Assembly (NCBI GenBank): GCA_020025395.1
Contig: JAHHSE010000062.1
Location: 1-8,538, forward strand
Direction of reading: 5' to 3'
Source: Oscillospiraceae bacterium
GTDB lineage: Bacteria; Bacillota; Clostridia; Oscillospirales; Oscillospiraceae
DNA length: 8,538 nucleotides
Shown: positions 7,652 through 8,538 of the stretch, one piece after another
Layout of the letters: every line of letters starts with the position of its first letter
How positions within the stretch are numbered: the first letter of the stretch is position 1
Position numbers and translations under genes: made by a program
Notes under the pieces: model-generated
Database searches by the model: none
What the model was told of the DNA's origin: nothing
Seen by the model: only the letters and a program-made list of their open reading frames with translations

Positions 7652-7729
7652 AGGTTCATTCCTCCTGACGCTATTTTCCCCGGCTTTCCAGTAAAATACA
7701 AATGTCTCCTTGGAGAAGACAGATTGATG
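7652..7729 (-). promoter_or_regulatory. 5' leader of the opp operon
   Basis: This is the predicted untranslated leader from about 7729 (estimated seven bases past the -10 box) to the oppB start. It holds an imperfect dyad, TGTCT (7703-7707) with AGACA (7717-7721). The dyad surrounds a second one, TCTCC/GGAGA with two central bases. One strand of it contains an AAGGAG that resembles a ribosome binding site. The stems are too short to call a riboswitch or attenuator, and I recognise no known leader motif. Confidence 0.35.
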
Positions 7730-7735
7730 GTTTTT

Positions 7736-7764
7736 ATTATAATGGTTTCCGGTCTATCTGTCAA
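7736..7764 (-). promoter_or_regulatory. Fully consensus sigma-A promoter of the opp operon
   Basis: On the minus strand TTGACA (7764-7759) and TATAAT (7741-7736) match the housekeeping consensus at all twelve positions, with the optimal 17-base spacer. The stretch just upstream of the -35 box is A-rich and may act as an UP element. A promoter this strong usually needs repression if the genes are to be switched off, so an overlapping operator is plausible. It is the only convincing promoter I see for the six genes down to the hairpin at 1275-1313. Confidence 0.9.
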
Positions 7765-7800
7765 CGCTTTTTCACTTTTCTACTTTATCACTAAAAAGCG
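7765..7800. repeat. Inverted repeat abutting the opp -35 box, possible operator
   Basis: CGCTTTTT (7765-7772) and AAAAAGCG (7793-7800) form a perfect 8-bp inverted repeat around 20 AT-rich bases that contain partial ACTTT repeats. It directly touches the upstream edge of the -35 hexamer (7759-7764). That position suits a transcription-factor site, or an UP element that is palindromic by chance. It could also be a weak terminator for a transcript entering from the right, but no clean U-tract follows on the minus strand. Confidence 0.4.
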
Positions 7801-8116
7801 ATAAATATTCTGGGTTGAAATATAAAGTTTTCCCTATTAACACAAAAGCACGAAGTATATTTATTCCAGAATCTGTAATGATGCAGGGAAGAAGACTTCC
7901 ACCGCGATAAAATGGATTTACAAACAGGAAACCGCAGAAAAACACTTCTTCCATCAATCCAATCCCTGAATGGCCGGTGCTTGGAGCGAAGGCGCAGTCT
8001 CTCCACCGGCTCCGTGACCCGGCAGATCCAATTACCGGGGAAAATCGTGTCACCGATTCCGTCCAGGCGGCGGTATGGAGTCCGGAAATTTGCGTAGGAG
8101 CAAAGCACCACATCAT
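7801..8116. other. Gene-free stretch with GC-rich inverted repeats; no gene supported
   Basis: I find no recognisable gene in this stretch. Two overlapping minus-strand frames are open across it (134 codons from a GTG at 8195, 114 codons from an ATG at 8116). Neither has a ribosome binding site or family features, and the longer one runs through a terminator-like hairpin. Visible structure: GCCGGTG (7973-7979) with CACCGGC (8004-8010), CCCGG (8018-8022) with CCGGG (8035-8039), and GATTCC (8055-8060) with GGAGTC (8077-8082, one G-T pair). These could be stems of a structured RNA or the remains of a decayed gene. I could not match them to a known riboswitch or small RNA class. Confidence 0.4.
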
Positions 8117-8157
8117 GAAAAAGACCGGAACTTCCGTTTGTGCGGCTGTTCCGGTCT
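8117..8157 (-). terminator. Rho-independent terminator-like hairpin with no recognised upstream gene
   Basis: AGACCGGAAC (8122-8131) and GTTCCGGTCT (8148-8157) form a perfect 10-bp stem, extended by CCG/CGG inside the loop. Read on the minus strand, the stem ends in five consecutive T residues (8122-8118, the first still paired), the layout of an intrinsic terminator. It would stop a transcript coming from the tRNA-Gln side, yet I recognise no gene between 8160 and 8417, so an unannotated small RNA or tRNA read-through is the likely client. Confidence 0.55.
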
Positions 8158-8177
8158 GCGATCAGGATTGTATGAAC

Positions 8178-8200
8178 CCCCGGTAGATACGACACCGGGG
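8178..8200. repeat. Short GC-rich hairpin
   Basis: CCCCGGT (8178-8184) and ACCGGGG (8194-8200) form a perfect 7-bp stem with a 9-base loop. No T-run follows on either strand, so it is not a terminator by itself. It lies 20 bases upstream, on the minus strand, of the terminator-like hairpin at 8117-8157 and could be a second stem of the same RNA. Confidence 0.4.
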
Positions 8201-8241
8201 ATCGTCCGAAATTTATTTGATGTTCAGGTTGTTCCGCATGA

Positions 8242-8279
8242 ATAAAGGCCCGCAGTCATGCGGGATTGCGGACCTTTAT
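8242..8279. terminator. Bidirectional terminator-like hairpin with two alternative folds
   Basis: ATAAAGG-C-CCGCA (8242-8254) pairs with TGCGG-A-CCTTTAT (8267-8279), giving 13-base arms with one mismatch. The A/T-rich outer base and GC-rich top are typical of terminators that work in both directions. The same left arm can instead pair CCCGCA (8249-8254) with TGCGGG (8259-8264) around a 4-base loop, so two folds compete. On the minus strand CCTTTATTC follows, a weak U-tract. No neighbouring gene shows which direction matters. Confidence 0.45.
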
Positions 8280-8417
8280 GTGTAATCATCAGCTGTATTT
8301 TCCTATGTGTTTTCACATGAAAATCGACACAGATATGCCCATTACCCTGCATTGCTTGTGTAAACGCTATTGAAAACCAAAAACAAGGAGTCTGTTTTTT
8401 ATGGAACATTTGGGCAT
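8280..8417. other. Spacer between hairpins; no gene supported
   Basis: I see no convincing gene here. Two minor features are visible. One is a perfect small dyad, ATGTG-TTTT-CACAT (8305-8318), that could be a protein-binding site. The other is an AAGGAG (8385-8390) ten bases before a plus-strand ATG at 8401 that opens a 12-codon frame, discussed among the findings. The 61-codon minus-strand frame at 8224-8409 has no ribosome binding site and runs into the hairpin at 8242-8279, so I do not call it. Confidence 0.4.
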
Positions 8418-8483
8418 AAAAAAAGCCTGTACCCTTTGATATTCTAGGCGTTCAGCCCGAAATATCTAAATGGTACAGACTTT
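8418..8483 (-). terminator. Terminator of tRNA-Gln with a long structured apical region
   Basis: On the minus strand, directly after the encoded CCA, AGTCTGTACC (8481-8472) pairs with GGTACAGGCT (8433-8424) as ten base pairs including one T-G wobble, and seven T residues follow (8424-8418, the first still paired). The 38 bases between the arms hold further nested pairing: GATATT (8438-8443) with AATATC (8461-8466) and GGC/GCC near the tip. The U-tract and position make termination of the tRNA transcript likely; the extended top is unusual for a simple terminator. Confidence 0.75.
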
Positions 8484-8484
8484 A

Positions 8485-8538
8485 TGGCAGCGGGAGAAGG
8501 ATTCGAACCCTCACAAACAGAGTCAGAGTCTGTCGTGC
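8485..8538 (-). tRNA. tRNA-Gln (anticodon CUG), 3' part; 5' part beyond the window
   Basis: Read on the minus strand, the D-stem 3' side (GCAC) and G26 are followed by an anticodon stem ACAGA/TCTGT around the loop CTCTGAC. The anticodon is CTG (complement of 8524-8526), with T33 and A37 in place, which decodes the Gln codon CAG. A 4-base variable region leads to the T-arm GAGGG-TTCGAAT-CCTTC (one G-T pair), the acceptor 3' strand TCCCGCT, discriminator G and an encoded CCA (8487-8485). The acceptor 5' strand, expected as AGCGGGA, lies past position 8538. More tRNA genes may follow outside the window. Confidence 0.93.

Noticed and set aside
7633..7701. 22-codon leader peptide frame from a TTG in the opp leader, overlapping the oppB start
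   Set aside because: The AAGGAG is only four bases from the TTG, the start codon is weak, and nothing in the peptide suggests a regulatory role.
8050..8095. Resemblance of GGCGGTATGGAGTCCG to part of an FMN riboswitch
   Set aside because: The other conserved blocks (GGTGAAATTCC-type and the closing stem) are absent, and no riboflavin gene follows on the plus strand.
7791..8195. 134-codon minus-strand frame starting at GTG
   Set aside because: There is no ribosome binding site, no recognisable domain, Arg/Ser/Phe-rich composition, an overlapping alternative frame, and a terminator-like hairpin inside it. It was kept only as part of the gene-free stretch.
1..8538. CRISPR arrays, insertion sequences or phage genes
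   Set aside because: I saw no regularly spaced direct repeats, transposase or integrase motifs, or phage structural proteins in any frame.

Overview
The window looks like chromosomal DNA from a fairly GC-rich Gram-positive anaerobe of the Clostridia, most plausibly the Oscillospiraceae. This is inferred from strong AGGAGG-type ribosome binding sites, a lipoprotein-type peptide-binding protein, a GLUG-like repeat surface protein and general codon style. No marker gene in the window fixes the taxon.

Layout. Bases 3-1169 (+) hold the 3' part of a surface-protein gene: seven GLUG-like repeats, a Glu/Pro-rich stalk and a C-terminal membrane anchor. It converges on a six-gene minus-strand operon filling 1313-7651, with an 18-bp perfect hairpin (1275-1313) between the two. 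In transcription order the operon is oppB (7651-6725), oppC (6718-5564), oppD (5551-4538), oppF (4534-3575), oppA (3485-1809) and a cyclophilin-type peptidyl-prolyl isomerase (1804-1313). Most genes are separated by 3-12 bases; the exception is an 89-base gap before oppA. A fully consensus promoter (TTGACA, 17 bp, TATAAT) lies at 7736-7764, so the transcription unit is complete in the window.

The stretch from 7765 to 8484 has no gene I can support. It holds an inverted repeat abutting the opp promoter, several GC-rich inverted repeats and two terminator-like hairpins. At the right edge (8485-8538, minus) is the 3' part of tRNA-Gln(CUG) with an encoded CCA. It is followed by its own terminator, which has an unusually large structured apical region.

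How the genes work together. OppA, a lipoprotein on the outer face of the membrane, captures oligopeptides. OppB and OppC form the channel, and OppD and OppF power uptake by ATP hydrolysis. The operon-end cyclophilin has no export signal and could act on X-Pro bonds of imported peptides or of cellular proteins; that link is inference. Points worth a second look are a domain of about 85 residues inserted in OppC, the cyclophilin coupled to the importer, and the structured gene-free stretch between the opp promoter and tRNA-Gln.
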